A stretch of 64,000 nucleotides of DNA from Xylophilus sp. GOD-11R (GCF_033546935.1 NZ_CP137854.1:3534001-3598000), one strand, 5' to 3'. Positions 1 to 8,955 are shown, numbered from the stretch's first letter. Translations and numbers: made by a program. The notes: a model not told the origin generated them from the letters alone.

Positions 1-305
1 TGATGTGGGCCAGCGTGTTCACCACCGCCGAATGGACGCTGGGCGACCCGCAGATCCACTGGGGCTGGCCGCTGGTCGCGGCGATCGCCTTCGTCGGCCT
101 GTTTCCCTCGATCGTCGCCTACCGCGCCTACGGAGCCGGCGTGCAGCTGGTCGGCCCGACCATCGCGGCCTTCTTCGGCAACCTCACGCCGGTCTTCGCC
201 GCGCTGCTCTCCGCGGCCTTTCTGGGCGAGCCTCCGCGCGTCTTCCATGCCGTGGCGTTCGCACTCATTGCCGCCGGCATCGCGGTATCGGCGCGCAGGT
301 CGTAG
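1..305 (+). CDS. EamA/DMT-family transporter, C-terminal part
   Basis: Only the last ~100 residues are in the window; the gene begins upstream and is read in the frame of the ATG at 3, which is probably an internal Met. Three hydrophobic helices are visible: WPLVAAIAFVGLFPSIVAY, an amphipathic-to-hydrophobic stretch ending FAALLSAAFLGE, and AVAFALIAAGIAV. The pattern of a proline-containing helix followed by LGEPPRVFHAVAFALIAAGI is typical of the second EamA repeat in drug/metabolite transporters, which move small metabolites across the inner membrane. The substrate cannot be predicted. Confidence 0.8.
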   Translation, partial: MWASVFTTAEWTLGDPQIHWGWPLVAAIAFVGLFPSIVAYRAYGAGVQLVGPTIAAFFGNLTPVFAALLSAAFLGEPPRVFHAVAFALIAAGIAVSARRS

Positions 306-385
306 GAGTTCCAAAGAACCATTGCGCCCTGGCCAGTCATAGCACTGCGCTTCCTATAGTGACTGATCACTTAAAGGGAGCGTTC

Positions 386-733
386 ATGAACCACCAGTTT
401 CCGCTATCGGCCGTCTTCTCCGTGCTCACTCTGCTCGCGTTGCAAGGCTGCGCCACCAAGAATTACGGCCGGCAACCCGACTTCACCCCGTTCGAGCAGA
501 GCACCATGACCTGCCGCGAGATCGACCTGGAACAGGCCAAGGTGCAGGGCTTCCTCGACCACATCGACCGGGAAAGCAGCTTCGACGGTCGCAGCGTGCT
601 GTCCTTCATGGGCGACTTCGGCATCGGCAACGTGATGGAGAAGAATTCGGCGGTGACCAGCGCCAAGGACCGGATGAAATCCCTGATCGACGCCCGCAAG
701 ACCAAGGGCTGCGACACCGTCACGACCCGCTGA
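386..733 (+). CDS. Small predicted lipoprotein, function unknown
   Basis: A 115-residue protein with a short N-terminus, a hydrophobic segment and a lipobox-like LQGC with Cys22, so it is probably lipid-anchored. The mature part is hydrophilic with two further cysteines (CREID near residue 42, KGCDT near the C-terminus). The ATG at 386 is preceded by AAAGGGAG, a strong ribosome site, which makes it preferable to the longer upstream reading. The protein resembles small uncharacterised lipoproteins with a Gly-rich turn (GDFGIGNVMEK) in the middle. It is monocistronic: the strong terminator at 746-780 follows at once. No function is claimed. Confidence 0.75.
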   Translation: MNHQFPLSAVFSVLTLLALQGCATKNYGRQPDFTPFEQSTMTCREIDLEQAKVQGFLDHIDRESSFDGRSVLSFMGDFGIGNVMEKNSAVTSAKDRMKSLIDARKTKGCDTVTTR

Positions 734-745
734 ACCATCCAAACG

Positions 746-780
746 AAATGCCCGCCAGGCAGTGCCTGGCGGGCATTTTT
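746..780 (+). terminator. Strong intrinsic terminator, probably bidirectional
   Basis: AAATGCCCGCCAGGCA (746-761) pairs perfectly with TGCCTGGCGGGCATTT (763-778) around a single G, giving in practice a stem of about 14 bp with a tight loop, followed by a T run to 780. It lies 13 nt after the lipoprotein stop and 35 nt before the convergent stop of the BMP gene. The flanking A/T tracts make it usable in both directions. Confidence 0.92.
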
Positions 781-814
781 CATGGCGTTGCCGACCGCCG
801 GGTCGGCCGTGCGA

Positions 815-1969
815 TCAGTTCGGCACCTTGCCTTCGACGCCCTGCACGTAGAACTTGACCCCGCTCAGGAACTTGTCGTCCGCCACGGCGTCCTTGGCCA
901 GCACTTCCTTGCCGGTGTTGTCCATGATCGGGCCCTTCCAGATCGAGAAGGTGCCGGCCTTCAGGCCCGCCTTGATCTCCTCGACCTTGGCCTTGATCTC
1001 GGCCGGCACGTCGTCGGCGATGGACACCAGGTCGATCGTGCCTTCCTTCACGCCCCACCAGCTGCTGCCGGTGGTCCAGGTGCCTTCCATCTGGTCCTTC
1101 ACCGTCTTGATGTAGTACGGGCCCCAGTTGATGATCGAAGACGCCAGGTGGGCCTTGGGGCCGTAGGCGGTCATGTCCGAATCCCAGCCGAAGGCGCGCT
1201 TGCCCTTTTCCTGCGCTGTCTTGAGCACGGCCGGCGAGTCGGTGTTCTGGAACAGGATGTCGGCGCCGCCGTTGATCAGCGAAGTGGCGGCCTCGGTTTC
1301 CTTGGGCGGGCTGAACCATTCGTTGACCCACACCACTTTGGTCTTGACCTTCGGGTTCACGCTCTGCGCGCCCATGGTGAAGCTGTCGATGTTGCGGATC
1401 ACCTCGGGGATCGGCACCGAGCCGACGATGCCCAGGGTGTTGGTCTTGGTCATCGCGCCCGCGATCACGCCGGCCATGTAGGCGCCTTCGTAGGTGCGGC
1501 TGTCGTAGGTGCGCATGTTGGCCGCGGTCTTGTAGCCGGTGGCGTGTTCGAAGCGCGTGTCCGGGAAGTCGGCCGCGACCTTGAGCATCGGCTCCATGTA
1601 GCCGAAGGTGGTGCCGAACACCATCTTGTTGCCCTGGCTGGCCATGTCGCGCAGCACGCGTTCGGCGTCGGCCGACTCGGGCACGCTCTCGACGAAGCTG
1701 GTGACGATCTTGTCGCCGAATTCCTTCTCGAGCGCCTTGCGGCCGTTGTCGTGCGCGAAGGACCAGCCGCCGTCGCCCACCGGGCCGACATAGGCGAAAG
1801 CGATCTTCAACGGTGCCGATGCGGGTGCCGGCGCGGCCGCTGCCGGCGCGGGAGCCGGTGCGGCGGGCGCGGGTGCCGGCGCTTCCGTCTTGCTGCAGCC
1901 AGCCAGCGCTGCCGCCATGGCGGCGGCGGCGGCGACGTTCAGCAGCGAACGCTTGGTGATCTCGGTCAT
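815..1969 (-). CDS. BMP-family ABC substrate-binding lipoprotein (likely purine/nucleoside)
   Basis: A 384-residue periplasmic binding protein of the BMP/PnrA family (basic membrane protein, type I periplasmic fold), whose characterised members bind purine nucleosides. The N-terminus is a lipoprotein signal ending LAGC (Cys25), then a Pro/Ala linker, then the family opening KIAFAYVGPVGDGGWSFAHD. Further family blocks are VFGTTFGYM, FEHATGYK, GSVPIPEVIRNIDSF and FQNTDSPAV. The start at 1969 is chosen because GAGAGAAG precedes it and the lipobox follows; the frame runs open upstream but without a signal sequence. It is the last gene of a four-gene importer operon. The nearby deaminase and xdhAB support a purine substrate by inference. 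Confidence 0.9.
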   Translation of the reverse strand: MTEITKRSLLNVAAAAAMAAALAGCSKTEAPAPAPAAPAPAPAAAAPAPASAPLKIAFAYVGPVGDGGWSFAHDNGRKALEKEFGDKIVTSFVESVPESADAERVLRDMASQGNKMVFGTTFGYMEPMLKVAADFPDTRFEHATGYKTAANMRTYDSRTYEGAYMAGVIAGAMTKTNTLGIVGSVPIPEVIRNIDSFTMGAQSVNPKVKTKVVWVNEWFSPPKETEAATSLINGGADILFQNTDSPAVLKTAQEKGKRAFGWDSDMTAYGPKAHLASSIINWGPYYIKTVKDQMEGTWTTGSSWWGVKEGTIDLVSIADDVPAEIKAKVEEIKAGLKAGTFSIWKGPIMDNTGKEVLAKDAVADDKFLSGVKFYVQGVEGKVPN

Positions 1970-2022
1970 GTCTTCTCTCTCTCGGTTGTTGATCGTTGGA
2001 ACTAAAGCAATATCCGGGCTCG

Positions 2023-2943
2023 TCAGGAGCCCGGGTAGAAGGGTTTGCCCAGGGAAGCCGGCATGTTCGCCTTGATCCACGCCGGGTTGCGCGAGATCAG
2101 CGCCAGCACCGCGATGGTGGCCACGTAGGGCAGCATGCTCAGCAGCTGGCTCGGCACGTCGACACCGATGCCCTGCAGGTGGAACTGCAGCATGGTCACC
2201 CCGCCGAACAGGTAGGCGCCCAGCAGCACCCGGGCCGGCCGCCAGGTGGCGAAGGTGGTCAGGGCCAACGCGATCCAGCCGCGCCCGGCCACCATGCCCT
2301 CCACCCACAGCGGCGTATAGACGGTGGAGATGTAGGCGCCCGAAAGCCCGCACAGCGCGCCGCCCGCCACCACCGCCGCCAGCCGGATGCGTCGCACCGG
2401 GTAGCCCAGCGCGTGCGCCGATTCGGGCGACTCGCCGACCGAGCGCAGCACCAGCCCGGCCCGCGTGCGGTAGAGGAACCAGATCAGCCCGGCGGCGATC
2501 AGCATGGCCGCATACACCATCGGATGCTGGCGGAACAGCGCCGGCCCCACGAAGGGAATGTCGCCCAGCACCGGAATCGAATAACTCCCGCTTTCCGGCA
2601 GCTTGGCCTGCACGTAGCTGATGCCCATGAAGGCCGAGAAACCGGTGCCGAAGAGCGACAGCGCCAGCCCGGTGGCGTACTGGTTGGTGTTGAGCCAGAT
2701 CACCAGCAGCCCGAAGATACCGGCCAGCACGGCGCCCGCCAGCATGCCGGCCAAGAGGCCGACCAAGTAGCTGCCCGTGTGCACCGTCGCCGCGAAGCCG
2801 GCGATGGCCGCGCAGAGCATCATCCCCTCGGCCCCCAGGTTGACGATGCCGGCCTTCTCGTTGATCAGCAGACCCAGCGCGGCGATGGCCAGCACGGTGC
2901 CGGCCGACAAGGTCGCCGCCAGAAGCAATGCGTACGAATCCAT
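2023..2943 (-). CDS. ABC transporter permease (BMP-type importer)
   Basis: A 306-residue inner-membrane permease of the branched-chain/sugar-type (BPD_transp_2) family. About eight hydrophobic segments are visible; family blocks are LINEKAGIVNLGAEGMML near the N-terminus and AVVAGGALCGLSGAYIS in the middle, the latter near the ATPase-contacting loop. The ATG at 2943 lies 4 nt after the stop of the upstream permease, so both are surely cotranscribed. It forms the translocation channel as a heterodimer with the product of 2948-4039. The length is normal for the second permease of nucleoside importers (NupQ/YufQ-like). Confidence 0.9.
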   Translation of the reverse strand: MDSYALLLAATLSAGTVLAIAALGLLINEKAGIVNLGAEGMMLCAAIAGFAATVHTGSYLVGLLAGMLAGAVLAGIFGLLVIWLNTNQYATGLALSLFGTGFSAFMGISYVQAKLPESGSYSIPVLGDIPFVGPALFRQHPMVYAAMLIAAGLIWFLYRTRAGLVLRSVGESPESAHALGYPVRRIRLAAVVAGGALCGLSGAYISTVYTPLWVEGMVAGRGWIALALTTFATWRPARVLLGAYLFGGVTMLQFHLQGIGVDVPSQLLSMLPYVATIAVLALISRNPAWIKANMPASLGKPFYPGS

Positions 2944-2947
2944 CTGG

Positions 2948-4039
2948 TCAAGCTCCCGCGACGGTATGGACGACGGCGGCTTGTCGTTTGACGCGCCGGA
3001 TGCGATAGGCCACCAGCGTGTCGCAAGCCAGCAGCGCGAACAGCAGCAGCCCCTGGAACACACCCGTCAACGATTTCGGCAAGCCCAGTCGCGACTGCGC
3101 CAGTTCGCCGCCGATATAGAACATGCTCATCAGCACCGCCGACAGCACCATGCCCACCGGGTGCAGCCGCCCCACGTAGGCCACGATGATCGCCGCGAAG
3201 CCGTAGCCCGCCGGCACATAAGGCGTGAGCTGGCCGATGGGGCCGGCCACTTCCAGGCCACCCGCCAGGCCCGAGGCGCCGCCGGAAATCAGCAACGCGG
3301 TCCACAGCGCCTTGCGCGACGAAAAACCCGCGTAACGCGCCGCTGCCGGCGCCAGCCCGCCGACCTGCAGCGAGAAGCCCGCCCGGGTGCGGAACAGAAA
3401 GATCCACAGCGCCGCCACCCCCACCAGCGCGATGATCACGCCGATGTTCATGCGCGATCCCTTCATCAGCTTGGGGATCTGCGTCACTGCGTCGAAGTTG
3501 CGTGTCTGCGGGAAGTTGTAGCCCATCGGGTCTTTCCACGGCCCGTAGACCAGGTAGCCCAGCACCAGCACGCCCACATACACCAGCATCAGGCTCACCA
3601 AAATCTCGCTGGCGTTGAATTTGTCGCGCAACAGCGCCACCAGCCCGGCCCATGCCATGCCGCCGGCAACGCCCGCCAGCAGGATCACCGGCACGATCCA
3701 CGGCCCGGTGCTCTTGTCGGCCATCAGCGCCACGCCACCGGCAGCCACCGCGCCGATCACGAACTGCCCTTCCGCGCCGATGTTCCACACGTTGGAGCGA
3801 AAGCACACCGCCAGGCCGAGGGCGATCAGCAGCAGCGGCGTCGCCTTGACCACCAGTTCGCCGATGGCGTACTGCGTCTTGATCGGCTCCCAGAAGAAAA
3901 CCTGCAGCCCGCGGATCGGATCCTTGCCGAGCGACGAGAACAGGATCACCCCGACCAGCACCGTCACGGCCAGCGCCAGCAGCGGCGAGCCGTAGGTCCA
4001 GAACTTCGACGGCTGCGGCCGCGCCTCGAGCTTAAGCAT
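2948..4039 (-). CDS. ABC transporter permease (BMP-type importer)
   Basis: A 363-residue permease, the longer partner of the pair, as usual in NupP/YufP-type nucleoside importers. After a charged N-terminus (MLKLEARPQPSKFW) come about nine hydrophobic segments. The typical motif LAVCFRSNVWNIGAEGQFVIG is seen around residues 75-95, and LLISGGASGLAGGLEVAGP corresponds to the cytoplasmic coupling loop. Its start overlaps the ATPase stop by 8 nt, showing translational coupling. With the product of 2023-2943 it makes the membrane channel. Confidence 0.9.
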   Translation of the reverse strand: MLKLEARPQPSKFWTYGSPLLALAVTVLVGVILFSSLGKDPIRGLQVFFWEPIKTQYAIGELVVKATPLLLIALGLAVCFRSNVWNIGAEGQFVIGAVAAGGVALMADKSTGPWIVPVILLAGVAGGMAWAGLVALLRDKFNASEILVSLMLVYVGVLVLGYLVYGPWKDPMGYNFPQTRNFDAVTQIPKLMKGSRMNIGVIIALVGVAALWIFLFRTRAGFSLQVGGLAPAAARYAGFSSRKALWTALLISGGASGLAGGLEVAGPIGQLTPYVPAGYGFAAIIVAYVGRLHPVGMVLSAVLMSMFYIGGELAQSRLGLPKSLTGVFQGLLLFALLACDTLVAYRIRRVKRQAAVVHTVAGA

Positions 4040-5597
4040 GGGCGGCTCCCTGCACGGCGGCGGCCGGGGCGTCTTCCCACAGGCCGCTCATCCACTGGCC
4101 GATCTTCTCCACCGTGGCCTCGGCCCGGGCAACGGAAGGCGACAGGCGCCCCTTGGCAATGACATGCATGCGATCGCTCAATTCGAAGAGTTCGTCCAGT
4201 TCCTCGCTCACCACCAGCACCGCGCAACCGGCGTCGCGCAGGGCCAGGATCTCGCCGCGGATCTGCGCGGCCGCGCCCACGTCCACGCCCCAGGTCGGCT
4301 GCGACACGATGAGCAGCCTGGGCCTGGCGTCGATCTCGCGGCCGACGATGAATTTCTGCAGGTTGCCGCCCGACAGCGACTTGGCCGGCGCGTTCGGCCC
4401 GCCCGCCTTCACGTTGAACCGGCGGATGATGTCGGCCGCCTGCGCCTGCAGCGGCCCGAGCTTCAGCCAGCCGCCCGCGCCCACCGCGTCGCCGCGTGTG
4501 AGCAGCAGGTTGTGCGCCAGGCCCAGCGTGGGCACCGCGCCGCGGCCCAGCCGCTCCTCGGGCACGAACTGCAGGCCGAGCTTGCGGCGCTGCGTGGGGC
4601 CGAGCCGGCCGACCGGCACGCCGGAAATCTCCACCGCCGACGGCGCCGCGCGGGTGTCTTCGCCGGACAGCGCGTAGAGCAATTCCTGCTGGCCGTTGCC
4701 CGACACGCCCGCGATGCCCACCACCTCGCCCGAGCGCACATGCAGCGCCACGTCGTCCAGGTCCACACCGAAGACCGAGCCCTTGGCCAGGCTCAGGCCC
4801 TTCACCGTGAGCACCGCCGCGCCGGCCTTGGAAGCCCGGTGCTCCAGCGCCGGCGGTTCGGCGCCGATCATCAGGCGCGAGAGCGAGGCGTTGGATTCTT
4901 CCGTCGGGTTGCAGACCCCGGTCACCTTGCCGCCGCGCAGCACGGTGCAGGCGGTGCACAGCTCGCGGATCTCGTGCAGCTTGTGGCTGATGTAGAGGAT
5001 GCTGCAGCCCTCCGACGCGAGCTTCTTCAGCACCACGAAGAGCTTCTCCACCGCCTGCGGCGTCAGCACCGAGGTGGGCTCGTCGAGGATGAGCAGGCGC
5101 GGGTCGGTCAGTAGCGCGCGGATGATCTCCACCCGCTGCATCTCGCCCACCGACAGGGTGTGCACCGGCCGCAGCGGGTCGATGTCGAGCCCGTATTCGG
5201 CCGCCTTGGCGGCGATGCGTTCGGTGACGGTGGCCAGCGGCACCGAGCGATCCAGGCCCAGCCACACGTTCTCGGCCACGGTCATGGTGTCGAACAGGCT
5301 GAAATGCTGGAACACCATCGCGATGCCCAGGCCACGCGCCTCCTGCGGGTTCTTCACCAGCACCGGCTTGCCGTCGAAGCGCACCGAGCCTTCGTCGGGC
5401 TTGACCGAGCCGTAGATGATCTTCATCAACGTCGACTTGCCCGCGCCGTTCTCGCCCAGCACCGCGTGGGTCTGGCCGGGCAGCACCGTGAGCGAGACGT
5501 CGCTGTTGGCCACCACCGCCGGATAGCGCTTGGTGATGCCTTCGAGCTGCAGGCGGGGCACGGGCGGAATGCCGGGTGGCGGGTTGACTGGTTTCAT
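4032..5597 (-). CDS. ABC transporter ATP-binding protein with two nucleotide-binding domains
   Basis: A 521-residue double ATPase of the sugar/nucleoside importer type. Domain 1 (about residues 15-250) has Walker A GENGAGKST, signature LSVGEMQR and Walker B LLILDEPTS. Domain 2 (about 260-510) has a degenerate Walker A (GVSGNGQQELL), an intact signature LSGGNLQK and a modified Walker B (LLIVSQPTWG). This asymmetry is normal for the family. The ATG at 5597 is preferred over a TTG two codons upstream. It is the first gene of the importer operon, 51 nt downstream of the LysR gene on the same strand, so readthrough from that gene is possible. Confidence 0.93.
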   Translation of the reverse strand: MKPVNPPPGIPPVPRLQLEGITKRYPAVVANSDVSLTVLPGQTHAVLGENGAGKSTLMKIIYGSVKPDEGSVRFDGKPVLVKNPQEARGLGIAMVFQHFSLFDTMTVAENVWLGLDRSVPLATVTERIAAKAAEYGLDIDPLRPVHTLSVGEMQRVEIIRALLTDPRLLILDEPTSVLTPQAVEKLFVVLKKLASEGCSILYISHKLHEIRELCTACTVLRGGKVTGVCNPTEESNASLSRLMIGAEPPALEHRASKAGAAVLTVKGLSLAKGSVFGVDLDDVALHVRSGEVVGIAGVSGNGQQELLYALSGEDTRAAPSAVEISGVPVGRLGPTQRRKLGLQFVPEERLGRGAVPTLGLAHNLLLTRGDAVGAGGWLKLGPLQAQAADIIRRFNVKAGGPNAPAKSLSGGNLQKFIVGREIDARPRLLIVSQPTWGVDVGAAAQIRGEILALRDAGCAVLVVSEELDELFELSDRMHVIAKGRLSPSVARAEATVEKIGQWMSGLWEDAPAAAVQGAAHA

Positions 5598-5648
5598 GCG
5601 CAAGCGGTGGTTCGTCGTTGTTCGTGTGATCTTAAGAAAACCCGGCGC

Positions 5649-6581
5649 TCATTCCTTGCGCAGCGCGCCGGCCACCGTCCGGATGCGCTCGCGCAGCCAG
5701 GCCGCCGATGCCGAGGTGTGCGTGCGCGCATGCCAGAGCTGGTAGTACAGCAGGCGCGGAAAGGCCACCGGCGGCTCCAGCACCTCCAGCGGCAGGTGCT
5801 TCAGGTAGCGCTGGCAGAACTGCCGTCCGGTGGTCAGCACCAGCAAGCTCCGGGCCACCATCTCGGGCACCAGGCTGAAATGCGCGCAGCGGGCGGCGAT
5901 GTTGCGCTGCAGCCCGATCGACTGCAGATGCTCGTCGATGATGCCGCGCGCGCCGGGGTGCATCGGCGTGGGCGCGATGTGCTCGGCCTGCAGCCAGGCG
6001 GCCTCGTCCCAGCCGCGCCGCACCGCCGGATGGTCGCGGGCGACCAGGCACACCACGTCGTCGCCGAAGAGCCGGCCCATGTGCAGGTCGTCGGGCGGGC
6101 GTGACCAGTTGCCGACCACCACGTCGATGTCGCCTTGCGCCAGGTGGCCGTGGTAGTGGGCGTCGGCCGACAGCGGAAAGATCTCCACCCGGCACAGCGG
6201 CGCCTGCTGCTTGAGCATGGCCATCAGCTGCGGCAGGAAGAAAGGATCGAGGTAGTCGCTGGCCGCGATCCGGAAGGTGAGCGCGGCGGTCTGCGGATCG
6301 AAGCCGCGCGCGTCGCTGAACAGCATTTCGGCGGCCTGCAATATGCGCGCCGCCGGCTCCACCATGCGCAGGCCGGCGTCGGTCGGGGCCATGCCGGTGC
6401 CCGAGCGCACCAGCAGCGGATCGTCGGCCAGGTCGCGCAGGCGCTTGAGCGATGCGGATACCGCGGGCTGGTGCATGCCCAGCCGTACGGCGGCCCTCGA
6501 TACGCTTCGTTCCATCAGCACGGTGTGCAAGACCCTTATCAGATGGAGGTCGATCTTGTCGAAAAGGGCCTGGTCTCTCAT
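5649..6581 (-). CDS. LysR-family transcriptional regulator
   Basis: A 310-residue regulator. The N-terminal winged helix-turn-helix (about residues 10-65) includes SVSRAAVRLGMHQPAVSASL, and a substrate-binding domain follows. The start at 6581 (MRDQALFDKIDL) fits the family; the frame is open further upstream but that extension is not LysR-like. It sits between the deaminase operon and the importer operon, all on the minus strand, so it most likely controls one or both. A purine-related effector is an inference from position only. Confidence 0.9.
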   Translation of the reverse strand: MRDQALFDKIDLHLIRVLHTVLMERSVSRAAVRLGMHQPAVSASLKRLRDLADDPLLVRSGTGMAPTDAGLRMVEPAARILQAAEMLFSDARGFDPQTAALTFRIAASDYLDPFFLPQLMAMLKQQAPLCRVEIFPLSADAHYHGHLAQGDIDVVVGNWSRPPDDLHMGRLFGDDVVCLVARDHPAVRRGWDEAAWLQAEHIAPTPMHPGARGIIDEHLQSIGLQRNIAARCAHFSLVPEMVARSLLVLTTGRQFCQRYLKHLPLEVLEPPVAFPRLLYYQLWHARTHTSASAAWLRERIRTVAGALRKE

Positions 6582-6701
6582 AGCGGTGCCTGCATTCCTC
6601 TCATATGCCAATACGTATGCGCGATGGCGCCCGGCGGCATAGCGAAGATGCGGGGCCGGCAAATGTACCGGTTCCGCCGTGTATCGGGCTGGTAATGCCG
6701 T

Positions 6702-7172
6702 CTATCCGCCGCGCAGCGCCGAGGCCGCTTCCTCGCGGAGCAATTCCGGGTCCACCCTGACCGGCGGCGTCGCCCGGCGCAGCAGGTAGGTGCACGAGGA
6801 AGGCAGTCCGCTGGAGCCCAGCGCCGAGCGGATGTCCTCGCTGGTGGCGCCGTACACCACGCGCGAGATGCCGGCCCAGTACATGGCGCCGGCGCACATC
6901 GGGCAGGGCTCGCCACTGGCGTAGACGGTGGCGCCGCGCAAGGCTGGCAGGCCGAAACGCGCACTCGCATCGCGCACCAGCACCATCTCGGCGTGGCCGG
7001 TGCAGTCGGCCGTGGTGGTCTGGTTGTTCTCCGACACCAGCATCACCTCACCCTCGGGCGACACCAGGGTCGCGCCGAAGGGGTTGTTGCCGGCGGCCAG
7101 GGCCTTGCGCGAGGCGTCGATGGCCAGGCGCATCGCGTGGTGGTCGAGTTCGCTGAAATCGATGGTGGTCAT
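6702..7172 (-). CDS. Nucleoside/guanine deaminase (cytidine-deaminase fold)
   Basis: A 156-residue zinc deaminase with both family motifs: HAE within TGHAEMVLVRD (zinc His and proton-shuttle Glu) and PCPMCAGAMYWAGI (two zinc cysteines). Length and the order NPFGA, HAE, EPCPMC, YWA resemble bacterial guanine deaminase GuaD (same length in Bacillus), which makes xanthine from guanine. Related enzymes deaminate other bases, so the substrate rests on context: a BMP protein is in the same operon and xanthine dehydrogenase genes lie nearby. Its ATG overlaps the stop of the flavin-reductase gene (ATGA, 7169-7172). Confidence 0.85.
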   Translation of the reverse strand: MTTIDFSELDHHAMRLAIDASRKALAAGNNPFGATLVSPEGEVMLVSENNQTTTADCTGHAEMVLVRDASARFGLPALRGATVYASGEPCPMCAGAMYWAGISRVVYGATSEDIRSALGSSGLPSSCTYLLRRATPPVRVDPELLREEAASALRGG

Positions 7173-7792
7173 TTGGGTTCGAGCATTCCTGCGTCCTGTG
7201 CCTCGGCGGCGGTGAATCGGCCCGCGGTCGTCATGTAGAGATCGGCGCCGAAGCGCCCGACCGGGTGGTAGTCCTCCAGGCGCACGCGCCAGGTGGTCGT
7301 GTCGACCAGCCCCTCGCGCACCGCCAGGTACTGCACCCGGCCGATGAACACGTAGCGGCTGGCGGTTTCCAGCGTTTCGTGGGTCACGCATTCGAAGGCG
7401 ACCGGCGCCTCGGCGATGCGCGGCGGCGCCACGCTGCGCGAGGGCACCGGCGTCAGTCCGGCATGGGCAAGTTCACTCTCGTGCGGCGGCAGCGTGTCGC
7501 CGCAGGCATGCATGCGCGCGGCCATGGCCTCGTCGGTGAGATGCACCACGAACTCGCCGGTGCGCAGCACGTTGACCACCGTGTCCTTCTGCGGCCCGGT
7601 CTCCAGCTTGTTGATGCTGAACATCACCACCGGCGGATCCTCGCCCACCATGTTGAACATGCTGAAAGGCGCGGCGTTGACCGTGCCGTCCGCGCCCAGC
7701 GTGGTGATCAGCGCGATCGGCCGGGGGACGATCAGGCTGGCCATGAGCTTGTAGCGCTGGTAGGCGGTGAGCTGCGAGAAATCGATGTCCAT
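7169..7792 (-). CDS. Flavin-reductase-family FMN-binding protein
   Basis: A 207-residue protein with the split-barrel flavin_reduct domain: VPRPIALITTLGADGTVNAAPFS near residues 22-45 is the typical flavin-phosphate-binding stretch, and NVLRTGEFVVHL is the conserved mid-domain block. Such proteins reduce FMN for a partner monooxygenase or act alone as flavoenzymes. The ATG at 7792 lies 11 nt after the BMP gene stop, and the end overlaps the deaminase start by 4 nt, so it belongs to the same transcription unit. No partner monooxygenase is recognised in this window. Its role in purine metabolism is therefore unexplained. Confidence 0.85.
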   Translation of the reverse strand: MDIDFSQLTAYQRYKLMASLIVPRPIALITTLGADGTVNAAPFSMFNMVGEDPPVVMFSINKLETGPQKDTVVNVLRTGEFVVHLTDEAMAARMHACGDTLPPHESELAHAGLTPVPSRSVAPPRIAEAPVAFECVTHETLETASRYVFIGRVQYLAVREGLVDTTTWRVRLEDYHPVGRFGADLYMTTAGRFTAAEAQDAGMLEPK

Positions 7793-7803
7793 AGAAACCG
7801 TGG

Positions 7804-8898
7804 TCAGGGCTGGGAACCGACGATGCCGTTGACGTAGAACTTCATCTTCCAGAGTTCGTCGTCGGCCAGGCCCTGCCCGGCCGCGACACGCACCTTGCCG
7901 GCCTGGTCGGTGATTGGCCCGGCAAAGGGAAGCAAGGTCCCGGCCACGATGGCCGCGCGGTTCTTTTCCACCGATGCGGCCACGTCCTTGGGCAGCACCG
8001 GGTTGAGCGGCGCGAGCTGCACGATACCCTCCTTCATGCCCCACTTGGTGTCCTCGGCCTTCCACTGGCCGGCCAACTTCTGGCGTACCTTGTGCACGTA
8101 ATACACGCCCCAGTTCAGCACGTTGCCGGTGAGGTGCGACTTCGCGCCGAAGCGGCTCATGTCGGAGTCCTGGCCGAAGGCGTAGAGGCCCTTGCTCTCG
8201 GCCAGCTGCACCACCGCGGGCGAGTCGGTGTTTTGGTAGAAGGTGTCAGCGCCCTGGTTGGCCAGCGTCTGCGCGGCTTCGCGCTCGCGGGCCGGGTCGT
8301 ACCAGCTGCTGATCCACACCACCTTGGCCGTCACCTTGGGGTTCACGCTGCGGGCGCCGAGCACGAAAGCGTCGAGATTGCGGATCACCTCGGGGATGGG
8401 GAACGGCGCCACGTAGCCCAGCACGTTGGTCTTGGTCATGCGGCCGGCAATGGTGCCCAGCAGGTAGGCGCCCTCGTAGAAGCGGGTCTGGTAGATGCCG
8501 ACGTTGCGCGCCATCTTGTAGCCCGAGCAGTGCTCGAAGGCCACCTCGGGGAAATCCGGCGCGACCCGGATCGTCGGCTCCATGAAGCCGAAGGAAGTGG
8601 TGAACACCATGCCGCAGCCGTCGCCAGCCAGGTCGCGGATGACGCGCTCGGCGTCCGGCCCTTCAGGCACGCTCTCGACGAACACCGTCTTGACCTGGGC
8701 ACCGAATTCCTTCTCGACCATTTTGCGGCCGAGGTCGTGCTGGTAGGTCCAGCCGACGTCCGACACGGGGCCGGAATAGACGAAACCGATCTTCAGCGGC
8801 TTGGCCGGCGCTGCGGCATGGGCGGCCAGTGGCAGGCCGGTGAGCGAAAGGGCGCCGGCGCCGGACAGGGCGGAGGCGAGTAGTTGGCGACGTTGCAT
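7804..8898 (-). CDS. Second BMP-family substrate-binding protein
   Basis: A 364-residue paralogue of the protein at 815-1969, sharing KIGFVYSGPVSDVGWTYQHD, TTSFGFMEPT, FEHCSGYKMA, PIPEVIRNLDAFV and YQNTDSPAVV. It differs by having an MQRRQLLAS twin-arginine-like signal peptide ending near AAHA instead of a lipobox, so it would be soluble in the periplasm. The ATG at 8898 has GGAG about 10 nt upstream. It leads the operon with the flavin-reductase-like and deaminase genes and has no permease of its own, so it may feed the importer at 2023-5597. Two GTATAC palindromes lie in its upstream region. Confidence 0.9.
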   Translation of the reverse strand: MQRRQLLASALSGAGALSLTGLPLAAHAAAPAKPLKIGFVYSGPVSDVGWTYQHDLGRKMVEKEFGAQVKTVFVESVPEGPDAERVIRDLAGDGCGMVFTTSFGFMEPTIRVAPDFPEVAFEHCSGYKMARNVGIYQTRFYEGAYLLGTIAGRMTKTNVLGYVAPFPIPEVIRNLDAFVLGARSVNPKVTAKVVWISSWYDPAREREAAQTLANQGADTFYQNTDSPAVVQLAESKGLYAFGQDSDMSRFGAKSHLTGNVLNWGVYYVHKVRQKLAGQWKAEDTKWGMKEGIVQLAPLNPVLPKDVAASVEKNRAAIVAGTLLPFAGPITDQAGKVRVAAGQGLADDELWKMKFYVNGIVGSQP

Positions 8899-8955
8899 GG
8901 CGAAAGCTCCTGATGTTCTCGCGGAGGGAAACGCGACAGACCGTCCATCGCGATT

